Positions 42,780 through 52,264 are shown, counted from the first letter of the stretch. The stretch: DNA of 64,000 nt from Ensifer sesbaniae (GCF_013283665.1 NZ_JABEKU010000001.1:124001-188000), one strand, 5' to 3'. The notes: generated from the letters alone by a model not told the origin. Made by a program: numbers and translations.

Positions 42780-44093
42780 ATGAACGATATGACCTTCACA
42801 TCGAAAACCACGGCCAATTCCGGCCATGCGCCATCCTGGTATGCCGCTTCCGCCCGCGACAAGCGCGTGCGCCCCAGGCTCGAGGGACAGGTGGAGGCCG
42901 ATGTTTGCATCATCGGCGCGGGCTTCACCGGTGTTTCCGCGGCTCTGGAGCTCGCGGAACGAGGCTACTCGGTCGTCGTCGTTGAAGCGGATCGGATCGG
43001 CTTCGGCGCGTCTGGCCGCAATGGCGGACAAATCGTCAACGGCTATAGCCGCGACCTTCAAACCATCGCCGGGCGTTACGGCCAGGACAAGGCCGCCAAG
43101 CTTGGCGCGATGTCGCTCGAAGGCGGCAGGATCATTCGCGACCGCGTGAAGAAATACGGCATCGACTGTGATCTCGTCGACGGTGGGTTCTTCGCCGCCT
43201 TCACCGAAAAACAGGTGCGTGAAATGGAGGCGCACCGGGCCCATTGGCAAAAGCATGGCCACGACGGGCTGGAAATGGTCTCGAAGGCCGAAGTTGGCAA
43301 CTATGTCCGCAGCGGCCGCTATGTCGGTGGCATGATCGACAGGCTCGGCGGCCACATACACCCACTCAACCTGGTGCTTGGGCAGGCGGCGGCAGTCGAA
43401 AGCCTTAGCGGGCGAATTTTCGAAAACTCCCGCGTGACCAGCGTCGAGAAGGGCGCAAAGCCGCTGGTGCGGACTGAGCGAGGGGCGGTGCGGGCGCAAT
43501 ACGTGCTCGTTTGCGGCAACGCCTATCTGGGCACGCTTCTGCCGGAAATCGGCGGCCGGATGATGCCGGTGTCGAGCCAGGTGATGGCGACCGAGCCAAT
43601 CGATCCTCAACTCATCCGAAGGCTTCTGCCGGCCAATTATTGTGTCGAGGACGCCAATTACATTCTCGACTACTACCGTCGCACCGCCGACGATCGGCTG
43701 CTCTATGGCGGCGGCATCGGCTATGGCGGGCAGGATCCGAAGGATCTGACGGCGATCATCCGTCCGAACATGCTCAGGACCTTCCCGGAGCTTGCCAAGG
43801 TGAAGATCGACTATGCCTGGAGCGGCAATTTCGCGCTGACTTTGACGCGCATCCCGCATATGGGCCGCTTGAGCGACAACGTCTACTTTTCCCACGGCGA
43901 CAGTGGCCATGGGGTCACGACCACGCATCTCCTGGGCAAGATCCTCGGCGAGGCGGTCGCCGGCCATGCCGAGCGCTTCGACATCTGGAGCTCGTTGCCG
44001 AACCTGCCGTTTCCCGGCGGCAAGAGGTTCCGCGTGCCGTTCACCATGATCGGCGCCTGGTGGTACGGGCTGCGCGACAGGCTCGGTCTCTGA
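42780..44093 (+). CDS. FAD-dependent amine oxidoreductase (PuuB-like)
   Basis: The 437-residue DAO-family protein has the FAD-binding DVCIIGAGFTGVSAALELAE motif, SGRNGGQIVNGYSRDL and a C-terminal GDSGHGVTTTHLLGK. It should oxidise a gamma-glutamylated amine to the aldehyde. The ATG lies one base after the GS-family stop, with AGGA inside that gene. This is the gene order of the gamma-glutamylation pathway. Confidence 0.88.
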   Translation: MNDMTFTSKTTANSGHAPSWYAASARDKRVRPRLEGQVEADVCIIGAGFTGVSAALELAERGYSVVVVEADRIGFGASGRNGGQIVNGYSRDLQTIAGRYGQDKAAKLGAMSLEGGRIIRDRVKKYGIDCDLVDGGFFAAFTEKQVREMEAHRAHWQKHGHDGLEMVSKAEVGNYVRSGRYVGGMIDRLGGHIHPLNLVLGQAAAVESLSGRIFENSRVTSVEKGAKPLVRTERGAVRAQYVLVCGNAYLGTLLPEIGGRMMPVSSQVMATEPIDPQLIRRLLPANYCVEDANYILDYYRRTADDRLLYGGGIGYGGQDPKDLTAIIRPNMLRTFPELAKVKIDYAWSGNFALTLTRIPHMGRLSDNVYFSHGDSGHGVTTTHLLGKILGEAVAGHAERFDIWSSLPNLPFPGGKRFRVPFTMIGAWWYGLRDRLGL

Positions 44094-44115
44094 TTTCTCA
44101 CGGAAGGACAATCGA

Positions 44116-44988
44116 ATGCGGAACGTCACGATAGCGGCAACACAGATGGCCTGTAGCTGGGACAGGGCGGCAAACATCGCCAACGCGGAACGGCTGGTGC
44201 GGCAAGCAGCCGACGGCGGCGCCCAGATCATCCTGCTCCAGGAACTGTTCGAGACGCCCTATTTCTGCCAGGACCAGCGCGGTGAATTCTTCGATCTCGC
44301 CCATCCGGCGGACGGCAATCCGCTGATCGAGCATTTTGCCAAGCTCGCCGCCGAGCTCGAGGTCGTCCTGCCGATCAGCTTCTTCGAACGCGAAGGCAAG
44401 GCCTACTTCAACAGCGCTGCCATTGTCGATGCGGATGGCAGCATTCTCGGCGTCTATCGCAAGAGCCACATTCCGGACGGCCCCGGCTACACCGAAAAGT
44501 TCTATTTCTCGCCGGGCGACACAGGCTTCAAGGTCTGGCGGACCCGTTATGCCGCGATCGGCGTCGGGATCTGCTGGGACCAATGGTTTCCCGAATCCGC
44601 TCGCGCCATGGCGCTGCTCGGCGCGGAAATCCTCTTTTATCCGACGGCGATCGGCTCCGAGCCGCCAGCACCGGAGATGGACACGTCCGGTCATTGGCAA
44701 AGAACGATGCAGGGCAGTGCCGCCGCCAACATCATGCCGCTCGTCGCCGCCAACCGGATAGGCAACGAGGCCGGCAAGGCGGGAACGGAAATCACCTTCT
44801 ACGGCTCTTCCTTCATCACCGATCAGACCGGAATGAAGGTGGCGGAAGCCGACCGGCAGAACGAAACGGTACTCACCGCGACCTTCGATCTCGATGCGAT
44901 CGAAAGGCAGCGCCGCTCCTGGGGTGTGTTCCGCGATCGCCGTCCCGAACTCTACGGTCCGATTGCCACCCTTGACGGGCGTGCATAG
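44116..44988 (+). CDS. aguB: Nitrilase-superfamily amidase, N-carbamoylputrescine amidase-like
   Basis: The 290-residue protein shows the Glu-Lys-Cys triad of the nitrilase fold: LLQELFETPYFCQ, YRKSHIPDGPGY and GICWDQWFPE. The FETPYFCQ and HIPDGPGYTEKFYFSPGD segments are typical of AguB, which splits N-carbamoylputrescine to putrescine, carbon dioxide and ammonia. Agmatine deiminase (AguA) is not in the window. It shares the plus-strand operon with the gamma-glutamylation genes. Confidence 0.85.
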   Translation: MRNVTIAATQMACSWDRAANIANAERLVRQAADGGAQIILLQELFETPYFCQDQRGEFFDLAHPADGNPLIEHFAKLAAELEVVLPISFFEREGKAYFNSAAIVDADGSILGVYRKSHIPDGPGYTEKFYFSPGDTGFKVWRTRYAAIGVGICWDQWFPESARAMALLGAEILFYPTAIGSEPPAPEMDTSGHWQRTMQGSAAANIMPLVAANRIGNEAGKAGTEITFYGSSFITDQTGMKVAEADRQNETVLTATFDLDAIERQRRSWGVFRDRRPELYGPIATLDGRA

Positions 44989-45077
44989 AACGGCGGCGAT
45001 CGACACACGGAAACATGGCCTTCGATAGTGATTTTTGCTCCCGTCCACAAGGCCGCTACAAGGCAAGGCAGGTAGAG

Positions 45078-45758
45078 ATGAAAATCGGCATTCTCCAGAC
45101 CGGGCATGCTCCGGATGGGTTGATTGAAAAACACGGTGATTACGACACCTTCTTCATGGCGTTGCTGGCCGGCAACGACGTGGAGTTCGTAACCTATGCC
45201 GTCGTTGACGGATGCTTTCCGGAGAATGCGACCGTCGCGGATGCATGGCTCATTACCGGCTCCAGGTTCGGCGTCTACGAGCCGCATTCCTGGATCGCCC
45301 CGCTGGAAGACCTTGTGCGCGAGATCTATGCGAAGCGCCTTCCTATGGTAGGCATCTGCTTCGGCCACCAGATTATCGCGCAGGCGCTCGGCGGAAGGGT
45401 CGAGAAATACGGCGATGGATGGTCGGTCGGCCCGGTCCAATATCACCGGCACGATCTCGGCAAGATGCAGACGCTGCTCGCCTGGCATCAGGACCAGGTT
45501 GTCGATCTGCCGCCTGAGGCGGAAGTCATCGGTTCAAGCTCGTTCTGCGCCAATGCGATGCTTCGCTATGACGACCGCGCGCTCACCTATCAACCGCATC
45601 CGGAATTCGCACCGGCGTTTTTCGATGACCTCATGGCGAAGCGCGGGGGCGTCCTGCCGGTTGAGCTACGGCGCATCGTTGCCGCCCCGGCCGGCGTTTC
45701 ATTGGCGCGAACCGAAATTGCCAGCGAGATCGCCGAATTTCTGATCCGCCACGGCTAG
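45078..45758 (+). CDS. Class I glutamine amidotransferase (GATase1)
   Basis: The 226-residue protein has the nucleophile elbow VGICFGHQIIAQALGG and the catalytic His/Glu in YQPHPEF. It resembles free-standing GMP-synthase-like GATases. At the end of this operon it is a good candidate for hydrolysing gamma-glutamyl-GABA-type products (the PuuD step), replacing the unrelated-looking PuuD sequence. The start at 45078 has GGTAGAG; an ATG 63 bases upstream is less likely. It converges on gntR with a 25-bp gap. Confidence 0.82.
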   Translation: MKIGILQTGHAPDGLIEKHGDYDTFFMALLAGNDVEFVTYAVVDGCFPENATVADAWLITGSRFGVYEPHSWIAPLEDLVREIYAKRLPMVGICFGHQIIAQALGGRVEKYGDGWSVGPVQYHRHDLGKMQTLLAWHQDQVVDLPPEAEVIGSSSFCANAMLRYDDRALTYQPHPEFAPAFFDDLMAKRGGVLPVELRRIVAAPAGVSLARTEIASEIAEFLIRHG

Positions 45759-45783
45759 ACCTGTTGACGGTCCGGCGGCGATA

Positions 45784-46551
45784 TCAGCACAGCATCTCTG
45801 CGAGGCTCTCCGGCTTCTTTGCCGGCGGGGAGAGCTCCAGGCCCGACAGGAGGTCGAGCAGATGTTCCTTCATCAACTCGGCGGCCTTGGCGGCTTCACC
45901 TGCTTCGATGGCGTCGACGAGCGCATGATGCGCGTGGCTTTCGCAGGTCGTGTCGCGCCGCTTCCAGTAGAGCGCGATAATCAGCGAGGAGTGGGAAACG
46001 AGATCACGCACGAAGCTGGTCAGGACGGAATGGCCGGCAATTTCCGCGATGCCCACATGAAATCGCGCCGACAGCATGATCGCGTCGCTGTCGCGGCCGG
46101 CATGCAACGCCTCATGCTCCTTGTCGAGGTGGTGCCGCAACAGCAGGATGTCCTCCGGCTTGGCCACTTCCGCCGCAAGGGCGGCGACCCTGGGTTCGAT
46201 CAGCGCGCGCGCTTCGAAAACCTCGCGCGCCTCTCTGGTTGACGGCTGGGCGACGAAGGCGCCGCGATTGGGTTCGAGGCGCACGAGACGGTCGTGGGCG
46301 AGCGCCTGAAGAGCGGCGCGGATGACCGTGCGGCTGACCGAATAGATCGACGCGAGCTCGTCTTCCGGCAGCTTCGTGCCCGGAGCGAGCCGATGACCGA
46401 CGATTGCGTCCCGGAGGCCGTGATAAATCGGCGACCAACGCGTGGCCGGTATCCGACTATGGGGTTCCGGATCGCGTGCCGCCAACATATCCGGCGCTTC
46501 TGGCGGGTTCGTCTCTGATCTCTTGCGCCGGCGGACAACGTCCTTGGACAT
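45784..46551 (-). CDS. GntR-family regulator, FCD subfamily
   Basis: The 255-residue protein has a basic N-terminal extension, a winged HTH (GHRLAPGTKLPEDELASIYS, SRTVIRAALQALAHD) and an FCD domain (ARFHVGIAEIAGH, HHALVDAIEAGEA). It is the last gene of the seven-gene minus-strand operon and probably controls it through the ATTGT-N2-AC motifs at 52023-52055. A twelve-base gap separates it from the racemase gene. Confidence 0.88.
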   Translation of the reverse strand: MSKDVVRRRKRSETNPPEAPDMLAARDPEPHSRIPATRWSPIYHGLRDAIVGHRLAPGTKLPEDELASIYSVSRTVIRAALQALAHDRLVRLEPNRGAFVAQPSTREAREVFEARALIEPRVAALAAEVAKPEDILLLRHHLDKEHEALHAGRDSDAIMLSARFHVGIAEIAGHSVLTSFVRDLVSHSSLIIALYWKRRDTTCESHAHHALVDAIEAGEAAKAAELMKEHLLDLLSGLELSPPAKKPESLAEMLC

Positions 46552-46563
46552 CGCGATGCATCC

Positions 46564-47307
46564 TTATCGCAGCTTGTTCAACCCCGGCGACGATGGCGCG
46601 TAGTGACCGGCAAATTGCTTGGCAAGCGGGCTGGCATAACCGCCGACCTTCGAGGTTCTCAGGCCCAAGCTCGATATGGCTTCGGCAAGCCTGACCGCAC
46701 AGGCCACACCGTCGATCACCGGCACCCCGTGTTCGGTGGAAAGCTGGTGGGCCAAATCGGCCATCCCGGCACAACCGAGTACGATCGCCTCCGCCTTGTC
46801 TTCGGTGATCGCACGGGAAATTTCAACCGAGATCTTTTGACGGGCTTCAGAACCCGGCTCTTCGAGGTCAAGGACGGCGACATCCGATGCCCGCACCTTG
46901 GCACAGCGAGAAGACAGGCCGTATTTCGATAGATTGTGCTCGATCGCGGGCACCGAGCGCGCGAGCGTGGTGACGACGCTGAATTTGCCGGCAATCAGCG
47001 TTGCAATGTGAAACGCCGCTTCACCTATTCCGATCACCGGCGCGCTCGTAGCGCAGCGCGCCGCATCGAGACCCGTATCGTCGAAACAGGCGATCACATA
47101 GGCGTCCATATCACCTGCCTCGAACATCTCGGCGAGAATGCCAGGCACCACGAAGGCCTCGTCGAAATAGCCCTCGATGCTTGGTGGACCGTCCTTGGGA
47201 TTGACTGCGATGATCCTGGTTCCGGCCGACGCGGCGATTTTTGCGGCCTTGCCGATCTTGCCGGTCATGGAGGTCGTCGTATTGGGGTTTATGACGAGGA
47301 TGCGCAT
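46564..47307 (-). CDS. Asp/Glu/hydantoin racemase family protein
   Basis: The 247-residue protein starts MRILVINPNTTTSMT and has the two catalytic cysteines of the family (ACFDDTGLDAAR and VLGCAGMADL), as in hydantoin racemase. It lies 12 bp after livF-like and 12 bp before gntR on the minus strand. A hydantoin, carbamoyl or related amide substrate for the whole operon is a reasonable inference; no hydantoinase (HyuA/HyuB) is present. Confidence 0.85.
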   Translation of the reverse strand: MRILVINPNTTTSMTGKIGKAAKIAASAGTRIIAVNPKDGPPSIEGYFDEAFVVPGILAEMFEAGDMDAYVIACFDDTGLDAARCATSAPVIGIGEAAFHIATLIAGKFSVVTTLARSVPAIEHNLSKYGLSSRCAKVRASDVAVLDLEEPGSEARQKISVEISRAITEDKAEAIVLGCAGMADLAHQLSTEHGVPVIDGVACAVRLAEAISSLGLRTSKVGGYASPLAKQFAGHYAPSSPGLNKLR

Positions 47308-47319
47308 ATTCGGTCCTGA

Positions 47320-48042
47320 CTACACTTCGCCGCCGAGATAGAGATGCTTGACGCGATCGTCGCTCAGCAATTCCGCCGAGGTTCCGCTGAGCGCAACCCG
47401 GCCGGTCGTCAACGCGTAGGCGCGCTGGGAGATACGCAGCGCCATGCGCGAGTTCTGCTCGACAAGCAGAACGCTGACCTTTTCGTCGCGGTTGATGGCC
47501 ACGATCGAACGCGCGATGTCCTGCACCAGCTTCGGCGCGACGCCGAGTGACGGTTCGTCGAGGAGCAACAGGCGCGGGCGCGCCATCAGGGCTCGCCCGA
47601 TCACCAGCATCTGTTGCTCGCCGCCGCTCATCGTGCCCGCCTGTTGCGTGTAGCGCTCCTTAAGTCGCGGGAAGCGCGTCAGCACCATGTCCATGCTTTG
47701 CCGGATCTCGACCTTGTCTGAGCGGGTAAAGGCGCCCATCAGCAGGTTGTCGCGCACAGTCATGAAAGGGAAGACGCGACGCGCTTCGGGCACCATCGAG
47801 ATACCCATGCGGACGATCTCGTCCGGCGCGACGCCGTCGATGCGATTGCCGCGATAGCGGATCTCACCTTTTCGAATCTTTCTGAGACCGGTGATCGCCC
47901 GCAGGATCGACGACTTGCCCGCACCGTTGGCCCCAATCAGGGCGACGGTTTCCCCTTCTTTGACCTCGATCGACACGCCCTTCAGGGCATAGACGTGGTC
48001 GTAGTAGAGTTCAACGTCGTCGAATTTGAGGAGCGGTTCCAT
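47320..48042 (-). CDS. Branched-chain-type ABC transporter ATPase (LivF-like)
   Basis: The 240-residue protein has Walker A GANGAGKSS, signature MSGGEQQML and Walker B LLLDEPSLGVAP. It is the second ATPase of the HAAT importer, three bases after the LivG-like gene. Confidence 0.92.
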   Translation of the reverse strand: MEPLLKFDDVELYYDHVYALKGVSIEVKEGETVALIGANGAGKSSILRAITGLRKIRKGEIRYRGNRIDGVAPDEIVRMGISMVPEARRVFPFMTVRDNLLMGAFTRSDKVEIRQSMDMVLTRFPRLKERYTQQAGTMSGGEQQMLVIGRALMARPRLLLLDEPSLGVAPKLVQDIARSIVAINRDEKVSVLLVEQNSRMALRISQRAYALTTGRVALSGTSAELLSDDRVKHLYLGGEV

Positions 48043-48045
48043 GGC

Positions 48046-48825
48046 CTACAATCCGATCGATTCGTCTTCGACACCGAGATAGGCCTCGATGACCTTCGGG
48101 TTCTGCTTGATTTCCGCCGGAGTACCCTCGGCGATCTTCAGGCCGAAGTTGAGGACGACGATGCGGTCGGAAATGTTCATGACGGCCGGCATGTCGTGTT
48201 CGACCAGGAGCACGGTAAGGCCGCGCTCACGCAGCTTTCTCACGATCTCGACCGCACGCCTGGTCTCGTCGTGATTCATGCCCGCGAATGGCTCGTCGAG
48301 CAGGATCACAGACGGATCGGTGGCAAGGGCGATGGCGATGCCGAGCGCCCGCAAATGCCCGTGGGGCAGGTTGCTGGCGATCTCGCTTTGCATCGCTCCC
48401 AGCCCGAGAAAGTCGAGGATTTCGTCCGCGGATCTCCCGAACGCGTCCAGATCGCTGCGTGCCGAGGCACTGCCGAAATAGAAGCCGGCGAGGGTGGTGC
48501 TCGAGCGCAAGTGATGCGCCGTCACGACATTGTCGCGCACGGTCATGTTCTTGAAGATCGTGGTCTCCTGGAAGGTCCGCACGACGCCCTTGCGAGCCAC
48601 GACGTGTGGCGACAGGCCGGAGATTCTCTTCCCATTGAACCTTACTTCGCCTTCGGTTGGCCTGAGGAACGAGGCCACCAGCTTGAACAGCGTCGACTTG
48701 CCGGCGCCGTTTGGCCCGATGACCGAAAGGATCTCGCGCTCACGCACCGAAAAGGAGACGTCGTTGACCGCGACGAGCCCGCCGAAACGTTTGGTAAGGC
48801 CGATGATTTCGAGAATGTCGGCCAT
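48046..48825 (-). CDS. Branched-chain-type ABC transporter ATPase (LivG-like)
   Basis: The 259-residue protein has Walker A GPNGAGKST and Walker B VILLDEPFAGMN. The signature region (LPHGHLRALGIAIAL) departs from LSGGQ, as is common in LivG (LxYGxQR). The C-terminal GTPAEIKQNPKVIEAYLG segment is LivG-typical. Confidence 0.9.
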   Translation of the reverse strand: MADILEIIGLTKRFGGLVAVNDVSFSVREREILSVIGPNGAGKSTLFKLVASFLRPTEGEVRFNGKRISGLSPHVVARKGVVRTFQETTIFKNMTVRDNVVTAHHLRSSTTLAGFYFGSASARSDLDAFGRSADEILDFLGLGAMQSEIASNLPHGHLRALGIAIALATDPSVILLDEPFAGMNHDETRRAVEIVRKLRERGLTVLLVEHDMPAVMNISDRIVVLNFGLKIAEGTPAEIKQNPKVIEAYLGVEDESIGL

Positions 48826-48829
48826 GGCG

Positions 48830-49810
48830 CTAGAGGCTCCTCTTGCCGGGCAAGGCGAGGCTCAACAGACCGTTGGGCAGGACCAGCATCAGCACGATCA
48901 GCACGGTCGAGAAGATCAAGAGCTGGTATTCGCCCGTCTGGAACAGCACGTCCCAGCCGAAATAGAGGACAAAGGTTCCAAGCATCGGCCCGAGCACATA
49001 GCCGAGCCCGCCAAGGAAACAATTGAGCATGAAATTCACCGAGTCGGCGACCGTGAAGCTCGACGGATAGATTGACTGGGAGATCGCTGCGAACATCGCC
49101 CCACCCAGACCACCGAGGAAGGATGAGAGCGCATAGGCGACGACGCGCAGATAGGCGACGTTGACGCCGATCGAAGAGGCGAGCTCCTCGTTCTGCTGCA
49201 GTGATTGGCAGAGCTGGCCGATGCGCGAATGGGCAAGCCGATAGAGACCGAGGAAACACAGCGCCATCAGCAATACGGCGACGATGTAGAAGGCGAGCCG
49301 GGGATTGGCGAGGCTCGAGAAATCCGGAACGAGAGTGATGCCGAAAAAACTTATGCCGCCCGGCAGCGGGATGCTGACGATGCCTTTGGCGCCGTTGGTG
49401 ATCGGTATGGCAAGGGCAAGCAGGCGCGCGACTTCCGTCAGCACCAGCGACACCATGGCGAAATAGACGCCGCGCAGGCGCAGAATGGGCAGCCCGATGA
49501 GAACGCTCGCCGCGGCACAGAAGAGGCCCGCCAGAGGCAGGGTCAGCCAGAAGGACACGCCATAGTTCATCACCAGGATGGCGGAAACATAGCCGCCCGT
49601 CAGCGCGTAGGCGCCCTGGCCGATATTGATGCGGCCGATATAGAAAGTGATCCACACGCCCGCGCTGATGATGCTGAGCAGCGCCACCGAGGTCAGCGTG
49701 TAATAGAGATCGGTCCGCCCGGTGGCGTTGATGAGCAACGGCACTCCGACGAGAAGGGCGATGAGGAAGAGTGCGGCCGAGACGATCTTTGGAGCTGCGG
49801 ATGGTTTCAT
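48830..49810 (-). CDS. Branched-chain-type ABC transporter permease (LivM-like)
   Basis: The 326-residue membrane protein has about eight to ten hydrophobic segments, LSIISAGVWITFYIGRINIGQGAYALTGGY near the N-terminus and the conserved FLGGLGYVLGPMLGT region. It is the second permease of the importer, four bases after LivH-like. Confidence 0.9.
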   Translation of the reverse strand: MKPSAAPKIVSAALFLIALLVGVPLLINATGRTDLYYTLTSVALLSIISAGVWITFYIGRINIGQGAYALTGGYVSAILVMNYGVSFWLTLPLAGLFCAAASVLIGLPILRLRGVYFAMVSLVLTEVARLLALAIPITNGAKGIVSIPLPGGISFFGITLVPDFSSLANPRLAFYIVAVLLMALCFLGLYRLAHSRIGQLCQSLQQNEELASSIGVNVAYLRVVAYALSSFLGGLGGAMFAAISQSIYPSSFTVADSVNFMLNCFLGGLGYVLGPMLGTFVLYFGWDVLFQTGEYQLLIFSTVLIVLMLVLPNGLLSLALPGKRSL

Positions 49811-49814
49811 CGCA

Positions 49815-50681
49815 TCAGCCCCACGGCTTGCCCATCAGCCCGTTCGGGCGGATGCTCAGGAAGATCATCAGCAGCGCGAAAATGGCGAGGTAGGTGACGT
49901 CACCGTATTCGCGCAGCACGGTAAGGCCGACCGATTCCATCATGCCGAGGATGAAGCCGCCGGCAATGGCACCGGCAACCACACCGGCACCGCCGATCAT
50001 CACCATCAGAAAAGCCTTGATCGAGATCGGTCCGCCGATACCGGAATTGACGCCGGTGATCGTCACCAGCAAGCCGCCAACGACCCCGGCGAGCATCGCC
50101 CCGAGCGCGAAGCCGATCATGGAATAGCGCTCGACCTTGACCCCCATCAGCTGTGCGGCAATGCGGTCTTGCGCCAGCGCCCGCATGGCGCGGCCCGGTT
50201 TGCTGTATTGCATGTAGAGCATGAAGGCTGCGATCATCAGTATCGCGACCACGCCGACGACGATGCGATCATAAGGCAAGATCACCCGGTCGGAGATGAA
50301 AACGCCGCTGATGATCTTCGGCACGCCACGCTGCTTCTCGCCGAACAGAAGCAGGATGATGGCATCGAGGAAGAAGGCGGTGGCAGCGGCGAGCAGCATC
50401 GTGCTTTCCTCGCGCTTGCTGCGTTGGATCACCGGCCGGAAAAGAAACTTCTCCATCAGCGCGCCGACGACCGCCAGCGTCACCCCCGAGCAGACCAGCG
50501 CGACCACGAAAGGCAGCTTGAGCTGGCCGTAAATCGAGTATGTCACGAAGCCGCCCAGCACGTACATTTGTCCGTGCGCGAAGTTGAGAACGTTCATGAG
50601 CGCGAAGATCAGCGTCAGACCGAGCGCGATCAGCGCATATTGCGCACCCAGATAGAGACCGTTGGCAATGACTTGTTCCAT
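49815..50681 (-). CDS. Branched-chain-type ABC transporter permease (LivH-like)
   Basis: The 288-residue membrane protein begins MEQVIANGLYLGAQYALIALGLTLI, with NFAHGQMYVLGGF and GGAGVVAGAIAGGFILGMME, all LivH hallmarks. It follows the binding-protein gene after 70 bp containing a hairpin at 50703-50728. Confidence 0.92.
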   Translation of the reverse strand: MEQVIANGLYLGAQYALIALGLTLIFALMNVLNFAHGQMYVLGGFVTYSIYGQLKLPFVVALVCSGVTLAVVGALMEKFLFRPVIQRSKREESTMLLAAATAFFLDAIILLLFGEKQRGVPKIISGVFISDRVILPYDRIVVGVVAILMIAAFMLYMQYSKPGRAMRALAQDRIAAQLMGVKVERYSMIGFALGAMLAGVVGGLLVTITGVNSGIGGPISIKAFLMVMIGGAGVVAGAIAGGFILGMMESVGLTVLREYGDVTYLAIFALLMIFLSIRPNGLMGKPWG

Positions 50682-50702
50682 GGCTGCAAATCCGGTCGAC
50701 GG

Positions 50703-50728
50703 GAGGTCCGGGACCGGTCCCGAACCTC
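50703..50728. terminator. Intercistronic hairpin between binding-protein and permease genes
   Basis: GAGGTCCGGGACC and GGTCCCGAACCTC form a near-perfect palindrome (12 of 13 pairs). Such hairpins after binding-protein genes often lower downstream expression and protect the 5' mRNA. No T-run follows, so it is probably not a full stop. Confidence 0.55.
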
Positions 50729-50751
50729 GATTGACTTTAAATCAGGTCACG

Positions 50752-51951
50752 TCAGTCCACTTCGCCGACAAACAAAGTCTTGAAGGTACCGTTTTCGAAC
50801 TCGGTCACCACCATCGGTACCGAAAGCTGGCGCTTCTGGCCGAAGGAGGTGCTGCCGACATATTTCAGCGTGCTGTCCTTGGCGTAGGGATTGGGTGCGG
50901 AGAAGCTGTCGATGGTCTTCTTGAACTCCTCCACGTTGTCGATCGCCTTTGGGTTCGCCTTGAGCGTTTCAATGATGTATTCGAGCGCGTAGACCTTGGT
51001 GTTGGACTCATCGTTGTATTCGCCAAACTTCTTGGTGTAGCGTTCGATGAATTCCTCCATCAGGGGCGTACGGATCTCCGGGGTCGATGCGCCGCCGACT
51101 GAGATGAAGCCGTTGGCGAGTTCGCCGGCACCTTCCTGCAGCACGGTCGCGTCCTGCGCCGTTTCCGCCGAGATCAGACCCTCATAACCGAGTTCGCGTG
51201 CGGCGCGGATCAACAGCGGCGCGTTGGCGGGGGCCACACCGGACAGGACGAGCAGATCCGGCTTCAACTGGACGATAGGCGTCAACACCGGTGTGAAGTC
51301 GCGTGTGTCGTTCTGGTAGGTGTCGGTCTCGGCGACAACTTCCAGCCCCAGTTCCTTAGCGGCAGCGACCCCGCTGTCGCGCTGGCTGATCGGGTCGGAT
51401 TCGTTGGCGGCGATGAAGGCCACCTTCTTCACGCCCTTGTTTTCCTTCAGATATTTATAGATCGCCGGCCCGGACTGATAATTGGCGACCATGCCGAGAA
51501 TCGCATTCGAGGCAGGTGCGACATAAAGCGATTTCGGGAACGCGTAGGGGAAATAGATTATCCCCTTGGATTCCGCCACAGGCCGAACGGCTGCCGCGCC
51601 GTCATCGACGTTCGGACCGACGACAAAATGGATGCCTTCCTGGGCCATCTTCTCCATGCCGGCGATGGCCCGCTTGGGATCCTTCTGGTCGTCAAAGGTA
51701 ACGATGGTGATTTTGTAGGTGTCCTCGCCGATCTTCACGCCGCCAGTCTCGTTGAGCCAATCTGCGCGTGTCTGCATCGAGCGAACGTTGGATGTGCCCC
51801 AGGCCGCGGCGGGACCGCTGGTCACGCCGACGAAGCCAATCTTGAGTTCCTTGTTTTCCGCTTGTGCGGGAAGAGTGCTTGCGACTGCAATTGCCAGGAT
51901 CGAAACGGCGCCGAGCGCCAACGATTTCAATGTCGAGCGTCTGTTGATCAT
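50752..51951 (-). CDS. Branched-chain-type periplasmic binding protein
   Basis: The 399-residue precursor has a signal peptide (to about residue 31, PAQA) and a type I periplasmic binding fold (KELKIGFVGVTSGPAAAWG, HFVVGPNVDDGAAAV). It is the substrate receptor of the HAAT importer and the first gene of the operon. The start at 51951 has GGGAGTGAG. The ligand could be an amino acid, an amide or a urea-like compound; the downstream racemase favours an amide or hydantoin-like compound. Confidence 0.9.
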   Translation of the reverse strand: MINRRSTLKSLALGAVSILAIAVASTLPAQAENKELKIGFVGVTSGPAAAWGTSNVRSMQTRADWLNETGGVKIGEDTYKITIVTFDDQKDPKRAIAGMEKMAQEGIHFVVGPNVDDGAAAVRPVAESKGIIYFPYAFPKSLYVAPASNAILGMVANYQSGPAIYKYLKENKGVKKVAFIAANESDPISQRDSGVAAAKELGLEVVAETDTYQNDTRDFTPVLTPIVQLKPDLLVLSGVAPANAPLLIRAARELGYEGLISAETAQDATVLQEGAGELANGFISVGGASTPEIRTPLMEEFIERYTKKFGEYNDESNTKVYALEYIIETLKANPKAIDNVEEFKKTIDSFSAPNPYAKDSTLKYVGSTSFGQKRQLSVPMVVTEFENGTFKTLFVGEVD

Positions 51952-52022
51952 CTCACTCCCCATTTTTGGCATCCGGCACGAATGGCGCGGCGGATCAGAA
52001 TAAGGAAGCGCTAATGTATGGT

Positions 52023-52055
52023 ATTGTCAACATAGTATGGAAGTATTGTATACGT
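52023..52055. promoter_or_regulatory. Paired GntR-type half-palindromes upstream of the importer operon
   Basis: ATTGTCAACAT (52023-52033) and ATTGTATACGT (52045-52055) are two ATTGT-N2-AC-N-T motifs 22 bp apart, two helical turns, in the promoter region of the binding-protein gene. FCD regulators commonly bind TTGT-N2-ACAA-like sites. The rest of 52056-52264 shows no gene. Confidence 0.6.
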
Positions 52056-52264
52056 TATTTGCGTAAGTGGCGTGCGAGGGTGCCTTCGGCCGGGCATCCC
52101 TGTGTGGACTGAAGGTCCGTGGGGGCCGCGGGGCGTCCATGCGGCAGGTGGCAGTCAAGAAATGCGAGGTGATCGCCACGGGCAAGAACGACCCACGGCG
52201 CACGCCGAAGCCTCGCAAGTTGAGCAGGAGCTGTAACGATTGCCGTTCCAGCTCCGCATTCGGG

